Of a stretch of 64,000 nt of DNA, positions 50,058 through 58,700 are shown one piece after another; position 1 is the first letter of the stretch, and each line of letters starts with the position of its first letter. The DNA comes from Amycolatopsis cihanbeyliensis (GTDB taxonomy: Bacteria; Actinomycetota; Actinomycetes; Mycobacteriales; Pseudonocardiaceae). Under the pieces are notes generated by a model that was not told the DNA's origin, made no database searches, and saw only the letters and a list, made by a program, of their open reading frames with translations. The stretch covers positions 62,001 to 126,000 of the forward strand of contig NZ_VFML01000002.1 of the NCBI RefSeq assembly GCF_006715045.1. The letters are read 5' to 3'. The translations under genes and the position numbers were made by a program.

Positions 50058-51896
50058 TCACCGCAGGTCGAGCGCGGCCTGCCGGACCCGGTACAGCCCG
50101 GTGGAGACCGCGTCCAGGAGCAGCAGCCGCTCCTCGTCGCGCTCACCGGCGCGCAGCGCCTCGATCGGCGCCAGGTCCGGCTCCGCCTCGGCGGTGAGTG
50201 CCTCGGCGGCGCACTCCAGTACGGTCGCCATCCCCGGGTCCGCCTCCCGGCGTGCCAGCAGGGCCGCCACGGCCGCGTACAGGCCGTGCAACCCGTCGAC
50301 GACCTGCTCGGCCGCCTGCTGCTGGCGCGCCGTGGGTGGCGCGGCCCCTGGCTCGCCGGTCGGCAGCTGCTGCGCGGCCAGCGCGGCCGCGCGCAACCGG
50401 TGGGCCAGCCGGTCCCCGGCGGTGTCCTGCCCGCGCAGCGGGGCCGCGGCCTCCTCGAGCAGGTCCCGGCCGGTACGCAGGGCGCGGTCCCATCGCCGAC
50501 GGACGTCCGGTTTACCCACCCCGGGGATCGCGGCGAAACCGAACAGCAGCCCGACCACCACCGCGAGCAACATCAGCAGCAGGTACTCCACCAGCAGGTA
50601 ACCGGCGTCCAGCTGCCCGCTCGCCGCGTTCATGCCTACCGCCATCAGCACGACGCAGCCGTTGAACACCAGCGGCAGGCGTCGCATCAGGGACAGCCCG
50701 ACCAGCATGGCGACCACCGCGACCGGCAGCAAGGCCGCCGAGGGCAACAGCCACAGGGCCAGCGCAAGCACCACCGCGCCGGCCAGCGATCCGGCGACCC
50801 GCTGCCATGCCTTCTCCAGGCTGTCCCGCCATTCCGGCTGCATGATCCCGAAGGTGGTGAGCAGGAAGGACACCGTCAGCGGATCGCCCGGCCGCGTGTG
50901 CGCGATCAGCAACGCGAGCAACACGCCGAGGGCACACCGGACCGCGTGCCGCAGCTGCGGCGAACCCCAGCTCACCGTCCCACGCAGGAAACTCAGCCGT
51001 ACCTCGCGCCGCAGCCCACGCGGAAGCTCCACACGGGAACGGTCGCGGTCGCGGGACGCCTCCCGGATGGACTCCAGCGTCGACCACAGTGCCGTCACGA
51101 GCCGACCGGTGCCGCCGGGCAGCGGTCCCGGCTGCCCACGACGGACCGGTTCCGGCTCGGCCGGGGCGGTGCGGGCACGTACCGAGTCGGCGAGCGCCGC
51201 CGCGTCCCGGCGCGCCACCCCGAGGATCTCACCGAGCTCCCGCGCCGGGCCGGATTCGACGCTCTTCCTCCGACCCTCCAGGATCGCGGTCAACGTGCGC
51301 AGGCGCAGGATCCCGCCGAGCACCCGTGTCGTCCACTGCACGGGACGCTCGGACAACCACACCCGCCCCGCGTGTTCGGCCGTGCCCGGTGCGTCCTCGG
51401 CCAGCGCGTCGGCCAGTGCCTTTCTGGTGGGGCCGCTGGGGTCGCGGATGCCCGACAGCACCCGCAGCAGCAGGACCACCCCGATGGCGAGTGCGGGGGC
51501 ACCCAGTATCTGGCCCGCCGTCGCGCTCCCGGTCAGCTGGAAGCCGTAGCCGAACAAGGAGGCCATGCCGAGTCCGAGGCCGACCGGGGCGAAGCGGGGG
51601 CCGAGTACCGGCAGCAGCGCCGCACCGAACACGACCACCGTGAGCAGGGCGATCGCCGCCGCCGGGGCGGGACCGGCGAGCAGCTTCGGCACGCCGACGC
51701 CGAGCAGCAACGCGGGGGCGAGGACCGCGAGCAGGCGCAGGTCGGCCCCGAGCGGACCGCCGAAGGAGGCCAGCAGGCAGAACAGCGCGGTCAGGCCTGC
51801 CAGGATCGCGGCGTTGCCCAGCCCGAGGAGGAACCCGAGGCCGCTCGTGCCGCCGACCACCACCAGCAGGACCACCGGCATGCCGACTCCGCGCAC
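50058..51896 (-). CDS. FUSC-family membrane protein
   Basis: A 612-residue inner-membrane protein of the FUSC/aromatic-acid-exporter type. Two hydrophobic blocks of about five to six helices each (VGMPVVLLVVVGGTSGLGF onward; RHAVRCALGVLLALLIAHTRPGDPLTVSF onward) are separated by a long soluble region, and a helical tail follows. The second block has the family's WRDSLEKAWQRVAGSLAGA segment. GTG 51896 follows GAGGAGG. Relatives export aromatic acids or polyamines; the substrate here is unknown. It faces the DUF308 gene. Confidence 0.86.
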   Translation of the reverse strand: MRGVGMPVVLLVVVGGTSGLGFLLGLGNAAILAGLTALFCLLASFGGPLGADLRLLAVLAPALLLGVGVPKLLAGPAPAAAIALLTVVVFGAALLPVLGPRFAPVGLGLGMASLFGYGFQLTGSATAGQILGAPALAIGVVLLLRVLSGIRDPSGPTRKALADALAEDAPGTAEHAGRVWLSERPVQWTTRVLGGILRLRTLTAILEGRRKSVESGPARELGEILGVARRDAAALADSVRARTAPAEPEPVRRGQPGPLPGGTGRLVTALWSTLESIREASRDRDRSRVELPRGLRREVRLSFLRGTVSWGSPQLRHAVRCALGVLLALLIAHTRPGDPLTVSFLLTTFGIMQPEWRDSLEKAWQRVAGSLAGAVVLALALWLLPSAALLPVAVVAMLVGLSLMRRLPLVFNGCVVLMAVGMNAASGQLDAGYLLVEYLLLMLLAVVVGLLFGFAAIPGVGKPDVRRRWDRALRTGRDLLEEAAAPLRGQDTAGDRLAHRLRAAALAAQQLPTGEPGAAPPTARQQQAAEQVVDGLHGLYAAVAALLARREADPGMATVLECAAEALTAEAEPDLAPIEALRAGERDEERLLLLDAVSTGLYRVRQAALDLR

Positions 51897-52086
51897 CCGG
51901 CCTCCTCTCCGCGTCCCGGGTGCACTCTGGCAGAGCCACACCCGGTGCGCGATCCGGCGTATGCCCCGGAAGGCGGAATCCGCCGGCCTGCCGTTGCCGG
52001 TCCACGCCACTGTCCCGATGATTGGGTTCCCGATGAACTGTCCTGAACTGGACTTCGCCGTGTGCGGGGACCGGACGAGGAGAACG

Positions 52087-52635
52087 ATGCTGGAGTTGCT
52101 GCGCCGCCAGTGGTGGCTGGTCGTGCTGCGCGGAGCCGTCGCCGTCCTGTTCGGAATACTGGCCGTCGCCTGGCCGGGGATCACCGTGCTGGCCCTTGCC
52201 GTGTTGTGGGGCGCCTACGTCCTCGTCGACGGGATCGCGGCGGCGGTGATCGGCCTCACCGGCGGGCCGATTCCCGGCGCCGACCGGTGGGCCCACGTGC
52301 TGCTCGGCGCGCTGGGTGTGCTCACCGGCGCGCTCGCCCTGGTCTGGCCGGAGATCACCGTGCTGGTGCTGCTCCTGCTCATCGCGGCCTGGTCCATCGT
52401 GGCCGGTGTGCTGCAGGTCGCCGCCGCGATCCGGCTGCGCAAGGTGATCGACAACGAGTGGCTGCTCGCGCTCACCGGGGTCATCGCGCTGGCGCTGGGC
52501 GTGCTGCTGATCGTCCAACCCGCCGAGGGCGCGCTCGCGCTGGTGGTCGCCATCGGCATCTTCGCCGCCGTGTGGGGAATGGCCCTGATCGTGCTCGGGT
52601 TCCGGCTGCGTTCCTTCGGTCGCAGTTTCGGCTGA
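52087..52635 (+). CDS. HdeD/DUF308 family membrane protein
   Basis: A 182-residue protein with six membrane helices in three pairs, the pattern of HdeD/DUF308. Marks: WWLVVLRGAVAVLFGILAVAWPGITVLALAVLWGAYVLVDG (cited in parts: LVVLRGAVAVLFGI, WGAYVLVDG) with the LWGAYVLVDGI and ALVWPEITVLVLLLLIAAW repeats. HdeD acts in acid resistance in E. coli; in actinobacteria the role is unknown. ATG 52087 has GAGGAG upstream. It lies between FUSC and a stress protein gene. Confidence 0.85.
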   Translation: MLELLRRQWWLVVLRGAVAVLFGILAVAWPGITVLALAVLWGAYVLVDGIAAAVIGLTGGPIPGADRWAHVLLGALGVLTGALALVWPEITVLVLLLLIAAWSIVAGVLQVAAAIRLRKVIDNEWLLALTGVIALALGVLLIVQPAEGALALVVAIGIFAAVWGMALIVLGFRLRSFGRSFG

Positions 52636-52737
52636 CCCCAGCAGGGACGTACAGGACGTTATACAGTGCTCGTGGCCGGCGTGAACAGGTGCGTGCCGGC
52701 CGCCCGGACCGGCAGGCCGGTGACGGACGACCCTGGC

Positions 52738-53613
52738 TCAGCCGTCCTCCGCCCGCACGACCGCGACCGGGCACTCCGCCTTGTGCAGCAACGCCTGGCT
52801 GGTCGAGCCGAGCAGCAGGCCGGTCAGCGCGTTCCGGCCGTGCGAGCCCACGACGAGCAACTGGGCCGCGGCCGCCGCCTCCAGCAGGCCTTTGGCCGGC
52901 CACCGGGTGTGCAGCACCTCGGGCCGCACCTCGACCTCGGGATACTTCTCCCGCCAGCCCGCCAGCCGCTCGGACAGCAGCCGCCGCTCACCCTCGTGCG
53001 TCTCGGCCACGTCGATCGCGAACGGTTCGGCCACCCACGCACCGTCCAACGCGCTCTCGTGCCAGGTGTGCGCGGCGACCAGTGGCGCCTGCCGCATCGA
53101 GGCCTGCTCGAACGCGAACTCCACCGCCGACTCCCCCGCCGGTGAACCGTCCATCCCGACCACCACGGGGGCGTCTGCCCTGGGCAGGCCCTCGCCCCGG
53201 AGCACCACCACGGGGCAGTGCGCGTGCGCCGTCACGGTCACCGCGATCGAACCGACCAGCAGGCTGCCGAACCCGCCGAGGCCACGCGAACCGAGTACCA
53301 CCGTTCGGGCCTGGCCGGAAGCCTCGACCAGCATCTGGGCGGGATCGCCGAGGGTGACCTGCCGTTCGATCCGCACACCGGGCGCGGCCCCGGCGGCCAC
53401 CCCGGCGGCCGCGTTCACCCACTCGTCGCCCTGAGCCACGATCCCGTCGTCGTGGCCCCGTGCGATGAGCGGGTAGGTGACGCCGACGTGCAGCAGGCGC
53501 AGTGGCAGGTCGCGCCGCCGCGCCTCGAGCGCGGCCCAGCGGACGGCCAGCAGCGCCGTGTCGGAGCCGTCCACACCGGCGAGAATGGCGTGCTGTTGCG
53601 CGGTGTCGGTCAT
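52738..53613 (-). CDS. universal stress protein, tandem UspA domains
   Basis: A 291-residue protein with two UspA domains. Domain 1 begins ILAGVDGSDTALLAVRWA and has the ATP-binding loop GSRGLGGFGSLLVGS; domain 2 begins VVVGMDGSPAGESAVEFA with GSHGRNALTGLLLGS. Both G-2x-G-9x-G(S/T) loops are intact, so it should bind ATP. Such proteins help survive hypoxia, starvation and oxidative stress and are often controlled by DosR. ATG 53613 follows GGAGAA. It is divergent from the XRE-TPR gene across 711 bases. Confidence 0.92.
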   Translation of the reverse strand: MTDTAQQHAILAGVDGSDTALLAVRWAALEARRRDLPLRLLHVGVTYPLIARGHDDGIVAQGDEWVNAAAGVAAGAAPGVRIERQVTLGDPAQMLVEASGQARTVVLGSRGLGGFGSLLVGSIAVTVTAHAHCPVVVLRGEGLPRADAPVVVGMDGSPAGESAVEFAFEQASMRQAPLVAAHTWHESALDGAWVAEPFAIDVAETHEGERRLLSERLAGWREKYPEVEVRPEVLHTRWPAKGLLEAAAAAQLLVVGSHGRNALTGLLLGSTSQALLHKAECPVAVVRAEDG

Positions 53614-53959
53614 GATGCCGTGTTCTCCTTCTCCTTGCCTCCTCGCCGTCCGGCCACCGCCGGACTGTCGCCGCGAGAAGGAACGTGAACTATCCCGGTT
53701 TCCTCGATGAGCTTCGCCGCCAAACCTCGCGGAGCGCAGGGGTCGGGTGTCCCCGGAGGCCGGGTCTTTGGGCCCCACTCGCCGGAGTGCCTACGCTGCT
53801 CACCATCGGCGGTACGGCTGTCGCGTGCGGCGCGGACGAGGACAGGAACACCCCGGCGCAACGGCCGGGGAGTGACATCGAACGGCGCGAACGGCGCGGC
53901 GGCGAAGCGGCTGAACCACGTCGCCCAGCGGAGTCGGTCCAGCGCCGCACCCGTTCACC

Positions 53960-54013
53960 GGGCCGGGGTCGTGAGCGCGCGGCACGACCCCGGCCCTGCG
54001 CGCGCTCACGACC
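53960..54013. promoter_or_regulatory. two mutually exclusive 14-bp hairpins
   Basis: GGGCCGGGGTCGTG (53960-53973) pairs perfectly with CACGACCCCGGCCC (53983-53996). Seven of its bases are also part of GGTCGTGAGCGCGC (53967-53980), which pairs perfectly with GCGCGCTCACGACC (54000-54013). Only one of these can form at a time, as in attenuators and switches. Confidence 0.6.
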
Positions 54014-54248
54014 CGGCTACGGCAGCAGCGCACCCCCAGATGCCAGCACTGCTGCCATGGTCGTCCCCGGCACCGGTACGGGAACGGCCGCACGTCACAG
54101 CATGCGCCTTCCGCCGCCGGTTTTCGGCGGGGTGCCCGTCGCCTCGGCCGGGAGACGACGGGCGACGGATGGTCACCTCCGACGGCGCCGTACATACTCG
54201 CTGGTATGAGATGGCACCTCCCCCTCGCCGCCGGTGGCCCGGGTCAAC

Positions 54249-54278
54249 GGTCACCGGGCCGTTCCTAGGCCGGTGACC
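54249..54278. promoter_or_regulatory. hairpin 47 bases before the XRE-TPR gene
   Basis: GGTCACCGG (54249-54257) and CCGGTGACC (54270-54278) are perfect 9-bp arms, extended to 11 bp with one bulge. It lies between the structured region and ATG 54325 and could be a terminator for a short upstream transcript or an operator. Confidence 0.45.
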
Positions 54279-54324
54279 ACCACCGTCGGTAGTCTGGCGG
54301 GACGGTCGACGGCATGGGGTGCAC

Positions 54325-55644
54325 ATGACTGAAGGCGCGGGCGCGCAGGCAGCGGCTTCGTTCGGCGCGGAACTGCGGCGCCGACGGATCGCGGCGGGGT
54401 TGTCGCTGGCCGCACTCGCCCAGCGGGTGCACTACAGCAAAGGCCATCTCGGCAAGATCGAGACAGGAGACAAACCGGCCGGGATCGACCTGGCCCGGTA
54501 CTGCGATGCGGCGCTGGACGCCGGCGGGCAACTGGTCGCGCTGGTCACCAGGGACCCCTCCGCCGCGCAGCCGGGCGAAGCCGCGGTCGAGCACGATGCC
54601 GAAGTGTGGGTGATGAGCATGGACCCGGACGGTTCTTCCCGCCTGGTGCCGATGCGCCGTCGGGAACTGCTCACGCTGGGCGCGGGCTCGCTGCTGGGGC
54701 TCAGCCTCGGTGCGCAGGGTATGCCGGCCGCGGCGCAGCAGGAGGCGACGGTTCCGGCCTTCCACGCGCTGTTCGAGCAGACCAGAAAGCTCGGCCAGAT
54801 CACCAGCCCCAGCGTCGTACTGCCGACGGTGATCGCCCAGACGCACACCCTGCGCGGGCTCGCCGCCTCGGCCTCCTCCCCCACCCAGGCGGAGCTGCTG
54901 AAGCTGGGCGCCCGCTACGCCGAGTACGCCGGCTGGATGACCCAGGAGGCCGGGGACGACCGCGGCGCGCTGTGGTGGACCCGCAGCGCGGTGGAGATGG
55001 CCACCGCCGCGGGCGACACCGAGCTGACCACCTATGCCCTGATCCGGCAGGCGCTGGTCACCCTCTACCGGGAGGACGCCGCGGGGACCGTGGAGCTGGC
55101 ACGGCAGGCGCAGGCGGATCCGCGCACCCCCGCCCGTATCCGGGGCCTTGCCGCCTCCCGCGAGGCGCAGGGGCACGCACTGGCCTGCGACTACGACGAG
55201 TGCCGCCGGGCACTGGACCGTGCGGCGACCCTGCTGGCGGACTCCGGGGAGAGCGCGCCCGGCGGCCCGGTGATCGGCCCGGCGACAGTGCCCGGCCCGG
55301 GGTTGACCGCCGCGGTGGAGGGCTGGTGCCTGCACGACCTCGGCCGCCCGCAGGAGGCCGGTGAGGTGCTCGACCGGCAGCTCGCCCACATCCCCGGCAC
55401 GGCGCGTCGGGTGCACGCCCGGTTCGGGGCCCGCCGGGCGCTGGCCTACGCGGCGGCGGGGGAGGTCGACCACGCCTGCACGCTGACCCGGCAGGTGCTG
55501 GACGGTGCCGAGGTGGTCGACTCGGCCACCATCCGGGTCGACCTGCGCAGGCTCGCCCGCACCCTGTCCCGTTGGCACAACCACCAACCCGTGCGTGAGC
55601 TCTACCCCCGGCTGACCGCCGCCCTGCGCACCCCGCTCGGTTAG
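54325..55644 (+). CDS. XRE regulator with TPR-like C-terminal domain
   Basis: A 439-residue protein. An N-terminal XRE HTH (ELRRRRIAAGLSLAALAQRVHYSKGHLGKIETG, cited in parts: GLSLAALAQR, YSKGHLGKIE) is followed by a hydrophobic LGAGSLLGLSLGAQGMPAAA stretch and about 300 helical residues with TPR-like repeats. This architecture is common in Streptomyces and relatives, where it often sits next to genes for signalling or defence. It lies 126 bases before the TIR-STAND gene on the same strand and may control it. ATG 54325 is used; no ribosome site is obvious, so it may be leaderless. Confidence 0.83.
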   Translation: MTEGAGAQAAASFGAELRRRRIAAGLSLAALAQRVHYSKGHLGKIETGDKPAGIDLARYCDAALDAGGQLVALVTRDPSAAQPGEAAVEHDAEVWVMSMDPDGSSRLVPMRRRELLTLGAGSLLGLSLGAQGMPAAAQQEATVPAFHALFEQTRKLGQITSPSVVLPTVIAQTHTLRGLAASASSPTQAELLKLGARYAEYAGWMTQEAGDDRGALWWTRSAVEMATAAGDTELTTYALIRQALVTLYREDAAGTVELARQAQADPRTPARIRGLAASREAQGHALACDYDECRRALDRAATLLADSGESAPGGPVIGPATVPGPGLTAAVEGWCLHDLGRPQEAGEVLDRQLAHIPGTARRVHARFGARRALAYAAAGEVDHACTLTRQVLDGAEVVDSATIRVDLRRLARTLSRWHNHQPVRELYPRLTAALRTPLG

Positions 55645-55770
55645 GAACTGTTCAAGCGGGCCCGTATCTCGTCACTCCACGACACCCTTGCCGCTCCCCG
55701 CGCGCACTGACAGTCTCAGCATGGCCGGGACACGCCCGGTGGCCGGCGGGCGCGCAGGGAGGTTTGTCGT

Positions 55771-58700
55771 TTGGGCGGTGTGTTCGTCAACTACCGCACC
55801 GGGGACGGCGACTTCGCGGCTACGCTGATCACACGGATCCTGTCCGCGCGGTTCGGGGCGGAGCACGTGTTCCTCGCCAGCAGGTCCATCCGCCCTGGTG
55901 AGGACTTCGCCGAAACCATCCTCAAGCATCTCGCGCAGTGCGACGTGCTGCTGGCCGTGGTGGGACCACGCTGGCATGCCGAACCGCCGGGCCGGGGCCA
56001 GGGCGCGGCGGCCACCGCCGACGACTGGGTGTACCGGGAGCTGGTCGAGGCTTTCCGGCACGGCCTGCGGGTGATCCCGGTGTTCCTCGACCACCGTGGC
56101 TCGCTGTCCGAGGCCGAACTGCCGGCCGAGATCGCCGCGCTGGCCCGGTGCCAGTTCCTCCGGCTGAGCCACCGTAACGACACCCGCGACCTCGCCCGGC
56201 TGGTGGACGAGCTCACCAACCTGGTTCCCAGCCTGGTGCTGGCCAGGGCGTTCAGCACCGCCGCGGTGGCCAGCAGGGGCCTGAAGCCCAGCGCCTGGCT
56301 GCGTCCGGAGTACGAGATCCTGCCGTTCGCCGGCAGGGACGACGAACGTGCCGACCTGCTGACCTGGGTCAAGACCCCGGCCGCGGTGTCGGCCCGGCTG
56401 GTCACCGGACCGGCGGGGCAGGGCAAGACCCGCCTCGCCCTGCGGCTGTGCCACGAGCTCGGCGGCGAGGGCTGGGTCACCGGGATGGTGCACGAGACCG
56501 CCACCGGTGCCGACCTGGCCAGCACCAGCAAGCTGGACAGCCCGCTGCTGGCCGTGGTCGACGGCGCCGAGCACCGCGGCGAGCAGGTGCACGCGCTGGC
56601 CGCCGCGTTGCTGGAACGCCCGGCGACCGCGCCGCCGGCGCGACTGCTGCTGCTCGGCAGGGACGCCGGCGAGTGGCTGCACCGGCTGCGCACCCGGGCC
56701 GAGGACCGCGTCGCGGGCCTGTTCCGCACCCTGGAGGAGTATCCGCTGGCGCCACTGGTCGGCACGGAGGCCGAACGTCACAGGGAGTTCCGGCGCGCCG
56801 TGGCGGGATACGCCCGCTACCTCGACCTCCCGCCCGGTGACCACACGCCGCCGGACCTGGCCCATCCCCGGTACGGGTCCGCCCGGGTGCTGCATGCCGC
56901 CGCGCTGCTCGCCCTGCTGGAGGAGCACACCGGGCACACCGGCGCCGGTGACCGCCATCCCGAGGCGGTGCCGGCACCGGATGCCGAGCTGCACCGCGCC
57001 GCGCGCCCCGAGTGCCCCTACCGCGGCCTGCGGCCCTTCCAGGAACAGGACGCGCGGTTCTTCCACGGCCGCGAGCGGCAGGTCCAGCAACTCGTGGAGC
57101 TGACAGGGGACCACCCGATGATCATGGTCATCGGCGCCTCGGGCAGCGGGAAGTCCTCCCTTGTCCGCGCGGGCCTGCTGCCCTCGTTGCGGCGGCAGAA
57201 CGTGGCGATCACGGTATTCCGCCCCAGCCCCGGGATCGCACCGGCCGACCTGCTCGCCCACGCCCTGACCCCGATCGTGGGCGGCCAGCGGGCCGCGCCA
57301 CGGACACCGGGGGAGGTCGCGTTGCTGGCCGATGCCGTGGTCGAGTCGGTGGGACACCTGGTGCTGTTCGTGGATCAGTTCGAGGAGCTCGTCGCGGCCG
57401 AGCCACAGGCGGCGCGCGAGCTGTTGCACCTGGTGGCCGGCCTGGTGCGGGCCGCGCCGACCCTGCCGGCGGGCACCCCGGCGCTGCGCGCGGTGCTCAC
57501 CGGACGCTCGGCCGACCTGGACGAGGTGCTCACCTCCGAACTCGCGCCCCTGCTGCGCACCGTCTCGGTGCCACGGATGGGCACCGAGGACCTGCGTACC
57601 GCGATCACCGGCCCACCGGAGCTGCCGCTGGTGTCCTTCGAACCGGGACTGGTCGACCGGATCATCGCCGACGCGGCCGACGCTCCCGGTCAGCTTCCCC
57701 TGGTGGAGTTCGCGCTGACCCGGCTGTGGGAGGACCAGCAGGGCGCGATGCTGACCCACCGGGCCTACGACCAGCAGGGCGGGGTCGCCGGGGCACTGGC
57801 CGCCTACGCGCAGGAGGTCTACGAGCGCAAGCTGCTGCCGCGGGAACGACCACTCGCCGAGCGGTTGCTGGTGCAGCTGGCCAGGCCGGGCGAGGACGGC
57901 GGCTTCACCCTCACCCCGGCCCGGCTGGACCGGCTCGACCCCGACTCGCGCGCCCTGGCCGGCACCCTCGCGGCACACCATCTGGTCGTACTCCGCGACG
58001 ACCCCGGCCAGCCCGAGGTCGTCGCGCTGACCCACGAGGCGCTCGTCCAGCAGTGGCGGCAGCTACGCGAGTGGCTGGTCGCCGCGCAGGACTTCCGATC
58101 CTGGCAGGAGCAACTGCGGACCACCCTGGAGCAGTGGCGACGGTCCGGCAGGGACCACGCCACCCTGCTGCGGGGCGCGCCGCTGGCGGCGGCCGAGGAC
58201 TGGCTCGAGACCCAGCCCGGCCAGCTCACCGGCGAGGAACGCGAGTACATCACCACCAGCCGTAGGCACGAGCGCCGGGGACAACGCCAGCGGCGGCTGA
58301 TCACGGCGTTGATCGGGGTACTCGCCGTGGCGACCACCGTGCTCGCCGGGATCGCGGTGAACCGCAACCAGGAACTCAGCGACCAGTTGCGCCGGGCGGC
58401 CGCGATCTCACTGGCCCAGGAGGCGCAGCAACGTGCCGCCACCAACCCCCGCACGGCGCTGCAACTCGCGCAGGCCGCGTGGCGACACGATCCCGGCAGG
58501 CCCGAGGCGTACGGCGCGCTGCTGCAGCAGTACCTCACCCATGCCGGGGTCGAGGAGGTTCGCACGGGTCTGTGGTCCGGCGCGGTCGCCGAGGTCGCCG
58601 TCACCGGGGACGGCGGGACGACGGTGATCGCCGAGGAGGGCGGGCGGATCACGGCCTGGACCGACCTGTTCGGCGGCGAGCCGCGCAGCTGGTTTCTGGC

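Larger units (their letters stand above)
53614..54324. other. 711-base intergenic region with strong RNA structures, no gene recognised
   Basis: This is the longest gap in the window. Open frames exist on both strands, but none has codon bias, a ribosome site or a recognisable family. It has three strong inverted repeats (separate entries) and no clear promoter, though it must hold at least the Usp and XRE-TPR promoters. A noncoding RNA or a decayed gene is possible. Confidence 0.5.

Noticed and set aside
53707..54276. Open frames in the Usp to XRE-TPR gap
   Set aside because: Overlapping frames on both strands are equally open, lack ribosome sites and families, and cross strong inverted repeats.
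55672..58035. 787-codon open frame on the minus strand opposite the TIR gene
   Set aside because: It mirrors a real gene with strong motifs; the translation is Gln/Gly/Arg-rich with no domain, and such antisense frames are normal in high-GC DNA.
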